A stretch of DNA of 41,952 bases from assembly GCA_026710105.1 (NCBI GenBank), contig JAPORR010000176.1, positions 1 to 41,952 on the forward strand, written 5' to 3'. The position numbers were made by a program, and so were the translations under genes. Under the pieces are notes generated by a model. The model was not told the origin of the DNA and searched no databases. It saw only the letters and a program-made list of their open reading frames with translations. Within the stretch, counting starts at the first letter, position 1. Every line of letters starts with the position of its first letter. Below, in pieces: positions 25,896-35,430 of the stretch. The DNA comes from Alphaproteobacteria bacterium (lineage in GTDB: Bacteria; Pseudomonadota; Alphaproteobacteria; Bin95).

Positions 25896-26840
25896 ATGGC
25901 GCGCTACCGAAGCATTCTACGAGCGGCAGCTGCGTTAGTCCTGTTCCTCGTGGTCGCCTGGGGCGCCGATGCGCAGGACATCCTGATTATTGATCGCGAT
26001 GGGGCGCGCTGGAAGAGTGGTGACAGCGAGGAGCCGTCCATTACGGTCACTTCTTCTGGTATCATCAACGCCTTGCCGCCCACCTCCGGGCCGGAGCCGA
26101 GGACACCGGAACTGGCGGCTGTGCCTTCCTTCGCTGCGGGGCGGCCTGTGGCTGTTTCTGACCCGCAGCTGGTCAAAGCCGCGCTCGCCAAGCCGTCTGA
26201 AGGATCCCGTACGCTGGTTCCATATGTCCGTGCGACCGCCCTGCCGCTACGCCCGCCTGCCAGAGAGACGGATGCGTCGCCGCCGCTGCGGGCATTCCTG
26301 GCGCGTGCCAGGAATACCGCCCCGTCTCGGTCGGCTGCGCGTTCATCTGTGGCACTGCCGACACCGCGGCCGCTCCAGATGCTAATTGTCGAACCCGCTT
26401 CGCCCGCTGACTCGTTGGCGCAGTCTGTCCGGATCGGCTTGCCACCGCCCTCCGCCACGCCTGAAACATTGCGCCGGCGGGGGGCACTTGACATGTCTGG
26501 TGTGCCAGCCTCTGCAATGCCGGTTGTGGTGGACGAGGTGATGACCTTTTTCTACGGCGGTGGCGAAACCGGGCTCAGCCTAGAGGATCGTGCGCGCCTA
26601 GGTGGCATCAACACCAAGGCAGGCGGCAAAACAGGGCCGCGTGTTGAGATCCACGCTTATTCGGGGTCCGCGGAAAACGAGGGTACGGAAGCCCGCCGCA
26701 AAGCCTTGTTGCGTGCCATAGAGGTCCGTCGTCTGCTGATTGCTCGTGGTGTGCCAGGGCCTCGTATCGTGATGAAGGCGGCTGGCATCGGTGAGGACGT
26801 GAGGGCCCGCGTCGATATCATGCTGGTCGAACGCAGTTGA
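25896..26840 (+). CDS. Exported OmpA-like domain protein
   Basis: A 314-residue protein with a signal peptide ending at about residue 26 (ALVLFLVVAWGADA, cut before QD). A long low-complexity Pro/Ala/Ser/Arg-rich linker runs to about residue 205. The C-terminal OmpA-like fold has PRVEIHAYSGSAEN, then ALLRAIEVRRLLIARGVPG, and ends RARVDIML. The RA..V helix Arg is kept, but the Asp of the canonical GHTD motif is replaced, so classical binding to diaminopimelate is doubtful. Its stop lies just before the ExbB-like gene. Together they look like an energised envelope pair. Family function is unknown. Confidence 0.8.
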   Translation: MARYRSILRAAAALVLFLVVAWGADAQDILIIDRDGARWKSGDSEEPSITVTSSGIINALPPTSGPEPRTPELAAVPSFAAGRPVAVSDPQLVKAALAKPSEGSRTLVPYVRATALPLRPPARETDASPPLRAFLARARNTAPSRSAARSSVALPTPRPLQMLIVEPASPADSLAQSVRIGLPPPSATPETLRRRGALDMSGVPASAMPVVVDEVMTFFYGGGETGLSLEDRARLGGINTKAGGKTGPRVEIHAYSGSAENEGTEARRKALLRAIEVRRLLIARGVPGPRIVMKAAGIGEDVRARVDIMLVERS

Positions 26841-26884
26841 ACCTCCGAACCGCCCGCCCACGCAGTCGGAACCGGCCGGGACCG

Positions 26885-28024
26885 ATGACCCGCCCGACCC
26901 AGTATCTGGTGCGTATGGCTGTGTTCGTCGCGGTGGTTGTAGCCGCGACGGTGCTGTTGTTCCGTCCGATCGTCACCGCCTTCATGGCTAGTCCGGCCTT
27001 GAATGGCTTGATCCTCGGCGTACTGCTGATCGGCATCGCCTACAATTTCCGCCATGTGCTGCGCCTGTTCCGGGAGATCGCGTGGATCCGGTCGATTCAG
27101 AGCCCGGTGTCGGGCCGGGCTGCGCCGCTGCCCGCGAAGCCACAATTGCTTGCGACGTTGGCGACGGCCTTTTCCTCCGAGGCCCCGGTGCGGTTTTCTG
27201 CCGTTTCGATGCGTTCGATCCTCGATGGCGTGGCGGCGCGCATCGAAGAGGCAAGCGAGACCGCCCGATACCTAGCGGGGCTGCTGATCTTCCTCGGCCT
27301 CATCGGCACATTCTGGGGTCTCATCCAGACGGTCTCGGCCATCGGCGATGTTATAGGCGGGCTGGAAATTGCCGGAGGCAGTCTCACCGGCGTCTTCGAG
27401 GAACTCAAATCAGGCCTTGATGCGCCGCTCGCGGGCATGGGCACCGCGTTCAGCTCGTCGTTGTTCGGGCTCTCCGGTGCGCTAGTGTTAGGCTTCCTGG
27501 ATCTGCAGGCGTCGCAGGCGTCGAGCCGCTTCGTGAACGAACTGGAGGAATGGCTGTCCTCGCTCACCCGCCTCGGCGGCACTGGCATCGGCGACGGGGA
27601 CCAGTCAGTGCCGACCTATATCCAGGCGTTGCTCGAAACGACGGCAGAGAACCTGGAGGATTTGCGCCGGATCGTCGGGAGGGCAGAGGAGGGCCGTCAT
27701 TCGGTTAACCGCAATATCGAGGCGTTGTCGGAAACGCTGACGGCCCTCGCCGAACAACTCCGTGACAATCAGACAGCTCAAATCCGCCTCGCCGAGGAGC
27801 AGATCGAGACCCAGACGCTGCTGCGCCGGGTTCTGGAGGGGGGGCAGCGCGAGCGCAGCGGCCTCGACGAAACAACCCGCAGGCATATCGCCAGCCTTGA
27901 TTCGGCGCTCTCGCAAATGCGCGATGAGGTGCGGACGGGGCGCAGCGAGTTGGTCGAGGATCTGCGCAACGAGATCAAGTTGCTGGCCCGCACCGTCTCC
28001 GCCCGCTTGGAGGACCGGCGGTGA
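26885..28024 (+). CDS. MotA/TolQ/ExbB-type proton channel protein with coiled-coil tail
   Basis: A 379-residue inner-membrane protein. Hydrophobic segments lie at about residues 9-26, 36-52, 135-160 and 197-215. [20 protein letters not shown] and [20 protein letters not shown] match the pore helices of the MotA/TolQ/ExbB family. From about residue 245 a long heptad-rich coiled coil runs to the end ([15 protein letters not shown], then [15 protein letters not shown], ending [17 protein letters not shown]). The start is ATG 26885; TTG 26837 overlaps the upstream stop and is possible. The stop overlaps the guaA GTG. The partner is probably the upstream OmpA-like protein; no ExbD or MotB homologue is in the window. 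Confidence 0.85.
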   Translation: MTRPTQYLVRMAVFVAVVVAATVLLFRPIVTAFMASPALNGLILGVLLIGIAYNFRHVLRLFREIAWIRSIQSPVSGRAAPLPAKPQLLATLATAFSSEAPVRFSAVSMRSILDGVAARIEEASETARYLAGLLIFLGLIGTFWGLIQTVSAIGDVIGGLEIAGGSLTGVFEELKSGLDAPLAGMGTAFSSSLFGLSGALVLGFLDLQASQASSRFVNELEEWLSSLTRLGGTGIGDGDQSVPTYIQALLETTAENLEDLRRIVGRAEEGRHSVNRNIEALSETLTALAEQLRDNQTAQIRLAEEQIETQTLLRRVLEGGQRERSGLDETTRRHIASLDSALSQMRDEVRTGRSELVEDLRNEIKLLARTVSARLEDRR

Positions 28025-29571
28025 GCGCTCGTGTCCTGATTGTCGATTTTGGCAGCCAGGTTACGCAACTGATCGCCCGTAGGGTCCGGGAGGCTGGTGT
28101 CTATTCTGAGGTTCATCCCTTCAACAGGGTGGATTCGGCTTTCCTTGCCGGTTTTGCACCGGTGGCAGTGATCCTGTCGGGTGGGCCGGCATCCGTGTTG
28201 TCGTTCTCAGCACCCTCGGCCGATCCGGCGCTGTTCGAGGCAGGTGTGCCAGTCCTTGGCATCTGCTACGGCCAGCAGGCCATGGCGGCGCAGATGGGTG
28301 CGCATGTTCGATCCGCCAGCCATCGCGAGTTCGGGCGCGCAACCGTGGAAGTCGTCGCGGAGTGCAAGTTGTTCGAGGGCCTCTGGGAGCCGGGCGGGCA
28401 TTACCCGGTCTGGATGAGCCACGGCGACCGGGTTGAGACGCTGCCGGAGGGCTTCCAGGCCATTGCACGCAGCGAAGCGGCGCCCTTTGCGGCCATCGCG
28501 GATGAGGAACGGCAGCTTTACGGCGTGCAATTCCACCCCGAGGTGGTGCACACGCCGGGCGGAGCCGAGCTGATTCATAATTTCGTTCGCCGGATTGCGG
28601 GCGCAAAGGGCGGCTGGTCGATGGCGGCCTTCCGGGACACGGCTGTGGCCCAGATTCGCGCCGAGGTTGGCGGCGGGCGGGTCGTTTGCGGGCTGTCCGG
28701 TGGTGTGGACAGCACAGTCGCTGCGCTGCTGCTGCACGAGGCCATCGGAGACCAGCTCAACTGTATCTTCGTGGATACGGGCCTGATGCGTGCCGGCGAG
28801 GCTGAAGAGGTGACGGGCCTGTTCCGCCAGAACTTCAACATTCCCCTCGTACATGCCAATGCTGCCTCGCTTTTTCTGGAACGGTTGGCTGGTATGGAGG
28901 ATCCGGAGTGCAAGCGTAAGGCAATTGGCGCCACTTTCATCGAGGTGTTCGAAGCGGAGGCCGCGCGGCTCGGTGGCGCGGACTTCCTCGCCCAAGGCAC
29001 GCTTTACCCGGATGTCATCGAGTCGGTCGCTTTCGATGGCGGCCCGTCGGTGACGATCAAGTCGCACCACAATGTTGGCGGTTTGCCGGAGCGTATGGGC
29101 CTCGGGCTCGTCGAGCCGCTCCGCATGCTGTTCAAGGATGAGGTGCGCGCGCTCGGCCAGGAGCTCGGTCTGCCGGAGCGTTTCGTTGGGCGTCATCCCT
29201 TCCCAGGTCCAGGGCTGGCGATCCGGATGCCAGGCGTGGTAGCATCCGACAAACTGGAGACGCTCCGGCAAGCTGACGCCGTCTTTCTAGAAGAGATTCG
29301 TCGCGCTGGGCTCTATGATGACATCTGGCAGGCCTTCGCTGTACTGTTGCCGGTGCATACGGTAGGCGTCATGGGCGACGACCGTACCTATGAGCAGGTC
29401 TGTGCCCTCCGGGCGGTCACCTCCGCCGACGGCATGACGGCAGATTTTTATCCCTTCGACGCTGATTTTCTCGGCCGGGTCGCGGCCCGCATCGTCAACG
29501 AAGTCCCCGGCATCAACCGCGTCGTTTACGATGTGACCTCGAAGCCGCCCGGCACCATCGAGTGGGAATAG
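28021..29571 (+). CDS. guaA: GMP synthase (glutamine-hydrolysing)
   Basis: Converts XMP to GMP. The 516-residue protein has an N-terminal class I glutaminase with [10 protein letters not shown], the nucleophile Cys in [15 protein letters not shown] and the His/Glu pair in [13 protein letters not shown]. Then the ATP-pyrophosphatase P loop [15 protein letters not shown], and [17 protein letters not shown]. The dimerisation domain ends [18 protein letters not shown], the family's invariant end. The start is GTG 28021, overlapping the channel-gene stop (GTGA), so guaA expression is tied to an envelope gene. Confidence 0.97.
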   Translation: MSARVLIVDFGSQVTQLIARRVREAGVYSEVHPFNRVDSAFLAGFAPVAVILSGGPASVLSFSAPSADPALFEAGVPVLGICYGQQAMAAQMGAHVRSASHREFGRATVEVVAECKLFEGLWEPGGHYPVWMSHGDRVETLPEGFQAIARSEAAPFAAIADEERQLYGVQFHPEVVHTPGGAELIHNFVRRIAGAKGGWSMAAFRDTAVAQIRAEVGGGRVVCGLSGGVDSTVAALLLHEAIGDQLNCIFVDTGLMRAGEAEEVTGLFRQNFNIPLVHANAASLFLERLAGMEDPECKRKAIGATFIEVFEAEAARLGGADFLAQGTLYPDVIESVAFDGGPSVTIKSHHNVGGLPERMGLGLVEPLRMLFKDEVRALGQELGLPERFVGRHPFPGPGLAIRMPGVVASDKLETLRQADAVFLEEIRRAGLYDDIWQAFAVLLPVHTVGVMGDDRTYEQVCALRAVTSADGMTADFYPFDADFLGRVAARIVNEVPGINRVVYDVTSKPPGTIEWE

Positions 29572-29605
29572 CGGCTCTGGTAGACCGGTGCTTCCGCCAC
29601 CGTCA

Positions 29606-30646
29606 TCAGTCGACGGCGACACCGTATTTCTGGCCGAGCGCGCGGAATTTCTCCCAGGTGGCGTCCTCGATATTGATGCCGGTCGCGCGCCGCGCGTCGG
29701 CAGTACGCCGCTCGATCTCGCCGGGGACCAGAACCTCCTCGAAGCCCTCGGCGGTGCGCGTGTCCTTCAGGTAGTCCGCGAATTCGTCCACTTCGCGCCC
29801 GAACTCTTCCGGGTCTCGGAAGGCGGCGACCTTGAAGAGCGCGAGGAAGCAGCCGTCATTATGCCGTCCTGTCGGCTCGATGCCGAAGCCGAGTCCGGTC
29901 AGCAGGCCGGAGAGGATCTCCACCATCGCTGAGAGGCCATAGCCTTTGTGGCCCTCGCTGCCGCCGAGCGGCAGCAGCACGGCGCCCTTGTCGAAATCCC
30001 CAGGATCGGTCGAGGTACGGCCGTCCGGGCGCAGGATCCAACCTTTCGGGATTGCCTTGCCACGCGCCTGGGCGAGTTTGATCTTGCCGGCGGCGACCGA
30101 GGAGGTGGCCATGTCGAGCAGTAGAGGCTCGCCACGCGCCGATGGCACCGCCATCGCGATGGGGTTGGTGCCGAGGCGGGGTTCGGCGCCGCCAAAGGGC
30201 GCCACTGCCTTTGGCGCGCGGCCGGAATCGGCGGTCATCATGGCAATGAAACCAGCCTGTGCCGCCATGGCTGGATAGGCCCCTAGGCGCCCAACATGGC
30301 TCTGGCGGAAGATCGTGCAGGCGGCGACATTCTGCGCCTCTGCCTTCTCCATCGTCAGCTTCAGCGCGCGCTCGGCGACCGCATAGCCGAAACCCCAATG
30401 GCCGTCCACGACGGTCGTTGTCGGGCTCTCCTGGACGATCTCGAAGGGGGCATCCGGTACGATATGGCCTTTCTCGATACGCTCGATATAAATCGGGATC
30501 TGGATCGCGCCGTGGCTGTCATGCCCGCAGAGATTGGCGTCCACAACATGGCGGGCGACGATGTCTGCCTCCCCGGGCGGCGCACCGCAGGCGGCCAATA
30601 GACGGCGAATAGTGTCCTCCAGCGTCACGGCAGCGATCATTGGCAT
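29606..30646 (-). CDS. Malate/L-lactate dehydrogenase (Ldh) family oxidoreductase
   Basis: A 346-residue NAD(P)-dependent 2-hydroxyacid dehydrogenase of the Ldh_2 fold, unrelated to classical MDH. Its family landmarks are NLCGHDSHGAIQIPIYIERI (with the catalytic His region), VDGHWGFGYAVAERA, FRQSHVGRLGAYPAMAA, RLGTNPIAMAVPS and GGSEGHKGYGLSAMVEIL. Members act on malate, lactate, ureidoglycolate, sulfolactate or delta1-piperideine-2-carboxylate, so the substrate is open. The start is ATG 30646 with AAGGAT eight bases before it. It is divergent from the ABC importer with 209 bases between, which may share control. Confidence 0.92.
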   Translation of the reverse strand: MPMIAAVTLEDTIRRLLAACGAPPGEADIVARHVVDANLCGHDSHGAIQIPIYIERIEKGHIVPDAPFEIVQESPTTTVVDGHWGFGYAVAERALKLTMEKAEAQNVAACTIFRQSHVGRLGAYPAMAAQAGFIAMMTADSGRAPKAVAPFGGAEPRLGTNPIAMAVPSARGEPLLLDMATSSVAAGKIKLAQARGKAIPKGWILRPDGRTSTDPGDFDKGAVLLPLGGSEGHKGYGLSAMVEILSGLLTGLGFGIEPTGRHNDGCFLALFKVAAFRDPEEFGREVDEFADYLKDTRTAEGFEEVLVPGEIERRTADARRATGINIEDATWEKFRALGQKYGVAVD

Positions 30647-30855
30647 GAGGCAGATCCTTCTCTGGCAGGGTAAGGGCAGCATGACCCGGCGGCAGATCCC
30701 GGTCCAGTCCCGGAAGGCCGAAAATGCGCTAGGGCAAAGATGGGTTAGGGTTGCGACCGTATGCTACCGGTGGTTTCCGTCTGGGGCAGAAAAGCGATAG
30801 AGTGCCCGACTTGTTACGATCCGGCGGTGTACCGCTGAACCGGGAGGGCCATACC

Positions 30856-32040
30856 ATGAAGAAAACCGTGCTTGCGCTGGCGGCCGCCGCCGCGCTGCTG
30901 GCGTCGCCGTCGGTTGGCGCCGACAAGGTCAGGATCGGCTTTGTCACCACGCTCACCACGCCCGCGGGCGTGATCGGCCGAGATATGCAGGACGCCGTCA
31001 ATCTGGCCATACAGGATATCGGAGGCAAAATGGGTGGCCTCGAGGTCGAGCTCATCGTCGAGGACGATGGCTTCAAGCCGGAGGTTGGCAAGCAGAAGAC
31101 CGACAAGCTGGTCAAGCAGGACGATGTGCATTTCGTCGCTGGGTTCATCTGGTCGCACGTGCTGCTCGCCTCGCGCAAATCGGCGCTGGACGGCGGTAAG
31201 TTCCTCATCAGCTCCAATGCCGGCCCCTCGCAGATCGCTGGCAAGCTCTGCCATGAAAACTTCTTCTCTACCTCCTGGCAGAACGACCAGACGCCGATGG
31301 CGATGGGCGAGGTACTGAACCAGCGTGGCGTGAAGTCGCTCTACGTGATGGCCCCTAATTACGCCGCCGGCAAGAACATGGTCGCCGGCGTCGAGCGCAC
31401 TTTCAAGGGCGAGATCCTCGGCAAGGACATGACAAAATGGGGCAAGGACGCCCAGCTCGACTTCTCCGCCGAGCTGGCCAAGGCCAAGGCTTCTGGGGCG
31501 GAGGCGATCTTCGTGTTCTATCCTGGCAAGGCGGGCGGCGCCTTCATCAGGCAGTACCAGCAAGCCGGCCTGCAAGATGACATCGCGCTCTACACGGTGT
31601 TCACCGTCGATGCGATTGCCCTACCGAACCTGCAGAAGGCGGGTATGACGGGCGTGCTCGGCTCGCTGAATACGCAGTTCTGGGGCCCTGACCTCGATAC
31701 ACCGCAAAACAGCAAATTCGTCTCGGGCTTCAAGAAGGCCTATGGGCGCTACCCGTCCTTCTACGCCGCGCAGTCCTATGACACGATCTTCCTTATCAAG
31801 AGCGCGGTCGAGGCCGTCGGCGGCAATCTGGACGACATGGACGGGATGCGTGCCGCCATGAAGAAAGCCGATTTCCCCTCCGTGCGCGGGGCGTTCCGCT
31901 ATGGCAACAACCACTTCCCGGTCCAGAATTTCTATCTCCGCAAAGTGGTCGAGGATGCGGATGGCGTGTGGACGACGACGGTGATCGATACCGTTCTGAA
32001 GGACCACCAAGACGTGTACGCTGCTGAGTGTAAAATGTAA
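30856..32040 (+). CDS. Branched-chain amino acid-type ABC importer, substrate-binding protein
   Basis: A periplasmic binding protein of the Leu/Ile/Val (Peripla_BP_6) type, 394 residues. The signal peptide MKKTVLALAAAAALLASPSV is cut near GAD. The mature part starts KVRIGFVTTLTTPAGVIGRD and has GGKMGGLEVELIVEDDGFKPE and ISSNAGPSQIAGKLCHENFF. AAQSYDTIFLIKSAVEAVGG is near the C-terminus. GGGAGGGCC precedes the ATG. This branch also serves aromatic acids, amides and urea, so the ligand is not certain. First gene of a five-gene importer set in the order binding protein, permease, permease, ATPase, ATPase. Confidence 0.93.
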   Translation: MKKTVLALAAAAALLASPSVGADKVRIGFVTTLTTPAGVIGRDMQDAVNLAIQDIGGKMGGLEVELIVEDDGFKPEVGKQKTDKLVKQDDVHFVAGFIWSHVLLASRKSALDGGKFLISSNAGPSQIAGKLCHENFFSTSWQNDQTPMAMGEVLNQRGVKSLYVMAPNYAAGKNMVAGVERTFKGEILGKDMTKWGKDAQLDFSAELAKAKASGAEAIFVFYPGKAGGAFIRQYQQAGLQDDIALYTVFTVDAIALPNLQKAGMTGVLGSLNTQFWGPDLDTPQNSKFVSGFKKAYGRYPSFYAAQSYDTIFLIKSAVEAVGGNLDDMDGMRAAMKKADFPSVRGAFRYGNNHFPVQNFYLRKVVEDADGVWTTTVIDTVLKDHQDVYAAECKM

Positions 32041-32058
32041 CCGGGAAGGTGATCGTCC

Positions 32059-32982
32059 ATGGATGCGGGGCTTGTCGCCGCGCAATTGCTGAACGGGCTC
32101 CAGCTCGGCGTGCTGCTATTTCTGCTTGCCTCCGGGCTGACGCTGATTTTCGGCATCATGGATTTCGTCAACTTAGCGCACGGCTCGCTCTACATGGTGG
32201 GCGCCTATCTCTGCGCCGAACTGACAGATGCTACGGGCTCGTTTCTGCTGGCCGTAGCGCTGGCGCTGCCGGCCACAGCCCTGGTCGGCGCGGCGGTGGA
32301 GCTACTGGTTGTCCGGCGACTCTATCGCCGTGACCATCTCGACCATGTGCTGGCGACCTTCGGGCTGATCCTCTGCTTCGATGCGTTGGTGCAGATGATC
32401 TGGGGGCCGGAGGGTATGGCGATTCGTCTACCAGCCTGGGCGGACGGGCAGCAGCATCTGCCGGGCGGGCTAGTGTTTCCGACCTACCGGTTGTTAATTA
32501 TCGGGGCCGGACTCGCCGTAGCAGCTGGGCTCTATGTGCTGGTCGTGCGGACGAAGCTCGGCATGCGTATACGCGCTGGTGCCTCCAACCCTGCCATGGC
32601 TGGCGCGCTCGGCATCGACATTGGCCGCCTGTTCACACTGGTATTCGCGTTGGGTGCCGTCATGGCAGGCCTTGCCGGCATGATGATCGCACCGATCACC
32701 GAAGCCTCCATCGGCATGGGCAACGAGATCATCATCACCGCCTTCGTCGTTGTCATCGTGGGCGGCATTGGATCGATACGGGGCGCGTTCGTTGCTGCGT
32801 TACTGATCGGCCTTATCGATACGATGGGCCGTTCCTTCCTGGACATGGCCCTGAAGCTGGCGATGAGCGCGCAGGCCGCGGAAACCTCCGCGCCGGCGCT
32901 CTCGGCCATGCTGATCTACATTCTCATGGCGGCCGTGTTGGCGTTCCGTCCGCAGGGCCTCTTTCCACCGAAAACACGATGA
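32059..32982 (+). CDS. ABC importer permease, LivH type
   Basis: A 307-residue inner-membrane permease with about eight hydrophobic helices. LLNGLQLGVLLFLLASGLTL begins the protein, then FGIMDFVNLAHGSLYMVGAY, a hallmark of LivH, and MRIRAGASNPAMAGALGIDI. The coupling segment VFALGAVMAGLAGMMIAPI comes before VVIVGGIGSIRGAFVAALLI. The start is ATG 32059, 18 bases after the binding-protein gene. Its TGA overlaps the next ATG by four bases. Confidence 0.94.
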   Translation: MDAGLVAAQLLNGLQLGVLLFLLASGLTLIFGIMDFVNLAHGSLYMVGAYLCAELTDATGSFLLAVALALPATALVGAAVELLVVRRLYRRDHLDHVLATFGLILCFDALVQMIWGPEGMAIRLPAWADGQQHLPGGLVFPTYRLLIIGAGLAVAAGLYVLVVRTKLGMRIRAGASNPAMAGALGIDIGRLFTLVFALGAVMAGLAGMMIAPITEASIGMGNEIIITAFVVVIVGGIGSIRGAFVAALLIGLIDTMGRSFLDMALKLAMSAQAAETSAPALSAMLIYILMAAVLAFRPQGLFPPKTR

Positions 32983-33902
32983 GCCGGCGGGTCGGCTGGC
33001 TGCTGCTGGCGCTGCTTGCTGCCGGCCCGCCCTTGGCGCTCGCCGCCGGCCAGCCTTTCTATGTCGATATCATGACGCGCCTCGTCTGCCTTGCGGCGGC
33101 GGCCACCTCACTGAACTTCATACTAGGTCATGGCGGCATGATTAGCTTTGGCCACGCGGCCTATATCGGTATCGGTGCCTATGCGGTCGGCATCCCAGCT
33201 TATTACGGCCTCCACGACGGATGGCTACACCTCTTGTTGGCGGTTTGCTGCTCCGCCTTGTTTGCGCTCGCTACGGGCGTTATCGCGCTGCGCACGCGCG
33301 GCGTCTATTTCATCATGATCACGATGGCATTCGCGCAGATGGTGTTCTTCGCCATCGTCAGCATTGAGGAATATGGCGGCGATGACGGCCTCGTGATCGA
33401 TATCCGTTCGGAATTCCCGCTGCTCGACCTGGAGGATGGCCTCACCCTTTATTACGTCTGCTTCGCCCTCCTGCTCGGTACGCTCTATCTGGTGCACCGC
33501 CTCATGCGGTCGCGTTTCGGCATGGTGATCGAGGGTGCGAAGGGTAATGAGCGCCGGATGGCCGCGCTCGGCTTCGCCTTCTACCGCCACCGCCTCGCCG
33601 CCTACACGCTCGCCGGAGCGCTCTGCGGGTTGAGCGGGGCCATGCTCGGCAATTTCACTAATTTCATTAGCCCTGAGATGATGGATTGGACTCGTTCTGG
33701 CGAGTTGATCTTCATGGTGGTGCTCGGCGGTGCGGGTGCGCTATTCGGCCCGCTAATAGGTGCTGCCGCCTTCCTGCTGCTGGAGGAGTTACTGTCCGGC
33801 TGGACGGTCTATTGGCAGCTTCCCTTCGGCGTTCTGCTGATTCTGGTCGTGCTGTTCGCGCGCGGTGGGCTCGCGGGCCTGCTGGAAGGACGTCGTGGCT
33901 GA
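32979..33902 (+). CDS. ABC importer permease, LivM type
   Basis: The second permease, 307 residues, with LNFILGHGGMISFGHAAYIG and IGAYAVGIPAYYGLHDGW, landmarks of LivM. GVIALRTRGVYFIMITMAFA and MVIEGAKGNERRMAALGF follow, and TLAGALCGLSGAMLGNFTNF is before the last helices. The start is ATG 32979 in an ATGA overlap. Its stop overlaps the ATPase start by eight bases. Confidence 0.94.
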   Translation: MSRRVGWLLLALLAAGPPLALAAGQPFYVDIMTRLVCLAAAATSLNFILGHGGMISFGHAAYIGIGAYAVGIPAYYGLHDGWLHLLLAVCCSALFALATGVIALRTRGVYFIMITMAFAQMVFFAIVSIEEYGGDDGLVIDIRSEFPLLDLEDGLTLYYVCFALLLGTLYLVHRLMRSRFGMVIEGAKGNERRMAALGFAFYRHRLAAYTLAGALCGLSGAMLGNFTNFISPEMMDWTRSGELIFMVVLGGAGALFGPLIGAAAFLLLEELLSGWTVYWQLPFGVLLILVVLFARGGLAGLLEGRRG

Positions 33903-34650
33903 AGAGGCGCTGCTCCAGGTCGAGGACCTGAAGAAGAGCTTCGGTGGGGTCACCGCCGTCGACGGCGTGTCAATGACCGTGCGGCGTGGGGAGGTCCACG
34001 CTGTTATCGGACCGAACGGAGCCGGCAAGACGACGCTGATCTCACTACTTGCCGGTGAGATCGGACCGGATCGCGGCCGCATCTTGCTCGGCGGGCGCGA
34101 CATTGCCCGCCAGCCGGCATATGCGCGCGCTCGGCTCGGCCTTGCGCGCTCTTTCCAGATCACCAGTGTCGTACCGGAGATGCGGGTGCTCGACAATGTG
34201 CTGCTGGCGGTGCTGGCGCGCGACGGGCGGAGCTTCCGCTTCTGGCATCCGGCTCGCAGCGACCCGGCGCTTGTCCGCCCAGCGGAGGCGGCGCTCGAAC
34301 GGGTGAGCCTTGCGCATGCGGCCGGGGAGCGGGCAGATGCTATCAGCCACGGCGAACACCGCCAGCTCGAAATCGCGATGACGCTGGCGGCAGAGCCAGA
34401 ACTGTTGCTGTTGGACGAGCCGATGGCCGGCATGAGTGCGGAGGAAAGCCGACGCATGACCGGCATACTAGAAGGCCTGAAAGGCGAGAAGACCATGCTG
34501 TTGGTCGAGCATGACATGGATGTCGTGTTCGCACTCGCGGACCGGATCGACGTGCTGGTTGGCGGGCGCATCGCCGCGTCGGGTACCCCAGAGGCCGTGC
34601 GGGCGGACGAGGCCGTGCGCCGCGCCTATCTCGGCGACGAGGCGGTCTGA
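33895..34650 (+). CDS. ABC importer ATPase, LivG type
   Basis: A 251-residue ATP-binding subunit. Walker A IGPNGAGKTTLISLL, the Q loop region ARSFQITSVVPEMRVLDNVL, and Walker B LLLLDEPMAGMSAEES are present. The H loop is LLVEHDMDVVFALAD. The signature segment reads ISHGEHRQLEIAMTLA, where the common LSxGQ is ISHGE, a relaxed form seen in this group. The start is GTG 33895 behind GGAAGGA, inside the permease gene. Confidence 0.94.
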   Translation: MAEEALLQVEDLKKSFGGVTAVDGVSMTVRRGEVHAVIGPNGAGKTTLISLLAGEIGPDRGRILLGGRDIARQPAYARARLGLARSFQITSVVPEMRVLDNVLLAVLARDGRSFRFWHPARSDPALVRPAEAALERVSLAHAAGERADAISHGEHRQLEIAMTLAAEPELLLLDEPMAGMSAEESRRMTGILEGLKGEKTMLLVEHDMDVVFALADRIDVLVGGRIAASGTPEAVRADEAVRRAYLGDEAV

Positions 34651-34651
34651 C

Positions 34652-35353
34652 ATGCTTCGGATCGAGGGTTTGGAAGTGTTTTACGGGCGGAGCCAGGCGC
34701 TGTTCGGCGTGTCGCTGGAGGTAGGCGAGGGTGAGGCGATCGGCTTCATGGGACGCAACGGTATGGGCAAGACCACTACCGTGAACGCGCTGTTCGGCAT
34801 TGTCCGGGCGGCGACGGGCACTGTCCTGTTTGAGGGGCGGGAATTGCGCGACCTGCCTTCCCACCTCATCGCCCGTCTCGGTCTTGGTCTCGTGCCGGAG
34901 GGCCGGCAGGTATTCCCTAATCTGACTGTCGAGGAAAACCTGACGGCGGCGGCAGCCAATCGCGGTGGCCGCCGCAATCCGTGGACGGCCGCGCAGCTCT
35001 TCGCCATGTTCCCGGAGCTTGAGGCACGTCGACGCCATATGGGTAATCTGTTGTCAGGTGGTGAACAGCAGATGCTGGCGATCGGCCGCGCTCTGATGAC
35101 CAACCCGAAGCTGCTGGTGCTGGACGAGGCAACGGAAGGGCTGGCGCCGTTGGTGCGCCGCCGCATCTGGGCGTGCCTTGCCGCGCTCAAGGCCGAAGGC
35201 CATGCGATTCTCGCCATCGACCGGCATGTGCCTGACCTCGCTCGCCTCGCTGACCGCCATTATATCGTCGAGAAGGGCCGCATCGTGTGGACCGGAAGCA
35301 GCGCCGCGCTGGCCGGCGGCGGCGCCGACTTGGAACGCTGGCTCGGTGTCTAG
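34652..35353 (+). CDS. ABC importer ATPase, LivF type
   Basis: The second ATPase, 233 residues. It has the LivF-like Walker A MGRNGMGKTTTVNALFG, then LGLVPEGRQVFPNLTVEENL. The signature is NLLSGGEQQMLAIGRALM and Walker B KLLVLDEATEGLAPLVRR. The usual H loop His is present in AIDRHVPDLARLAD, but the common E before it (VEQ/VEH) is replaced by Asp-Arg. The start is ATG 34652, one base after the LivG stop. It is the last transporter gene. Confidence 0.94.
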   Translation: MLRIEGLEVFYGRSQALFGVSLEVGEGEAIGFMGRNGMGKTTTVNALFGIVRAATGTVLFEGRELRDLPSHLIARLGLGLVPEGRQVFPNLTVEENLTAAAANRGGRRNPWTAAQLFAMFPELEARRRHMGNLLSGGEQQMLAIGRALMTNPKLLVLDEATEGLAPLVRRRIWACLAALKAEGHAILAIDRHVPDLARLADRHYIVEKGRIVWTGSSAALAGGGADLERWLGV

Positions 35354-35430
35354 CTGCGGGTCCCACGGGCTTGCGGAAGGCGTTGGCGGCTTGTAAGCCC
35401 GGCATTGGCTATTGCTTGGGGAGGAGTGGC

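Noticed and set aside
25896-28024. Zorya-like ZorA/ZorB anti-phage pair
   Set aside because: The gene order is reversed, the OmpA-like protein has a cleavable signal peptide rather than a MotB-type helix, no ZorC/D/E follows, and the pair is coupled to guaA in housekeeping context.
28207-29271. A 354-residue minus-strand open frame opposite guaA
   Set aside because: It is antisense to an intact GMP synthase and has no motif or ribosome site of its own.
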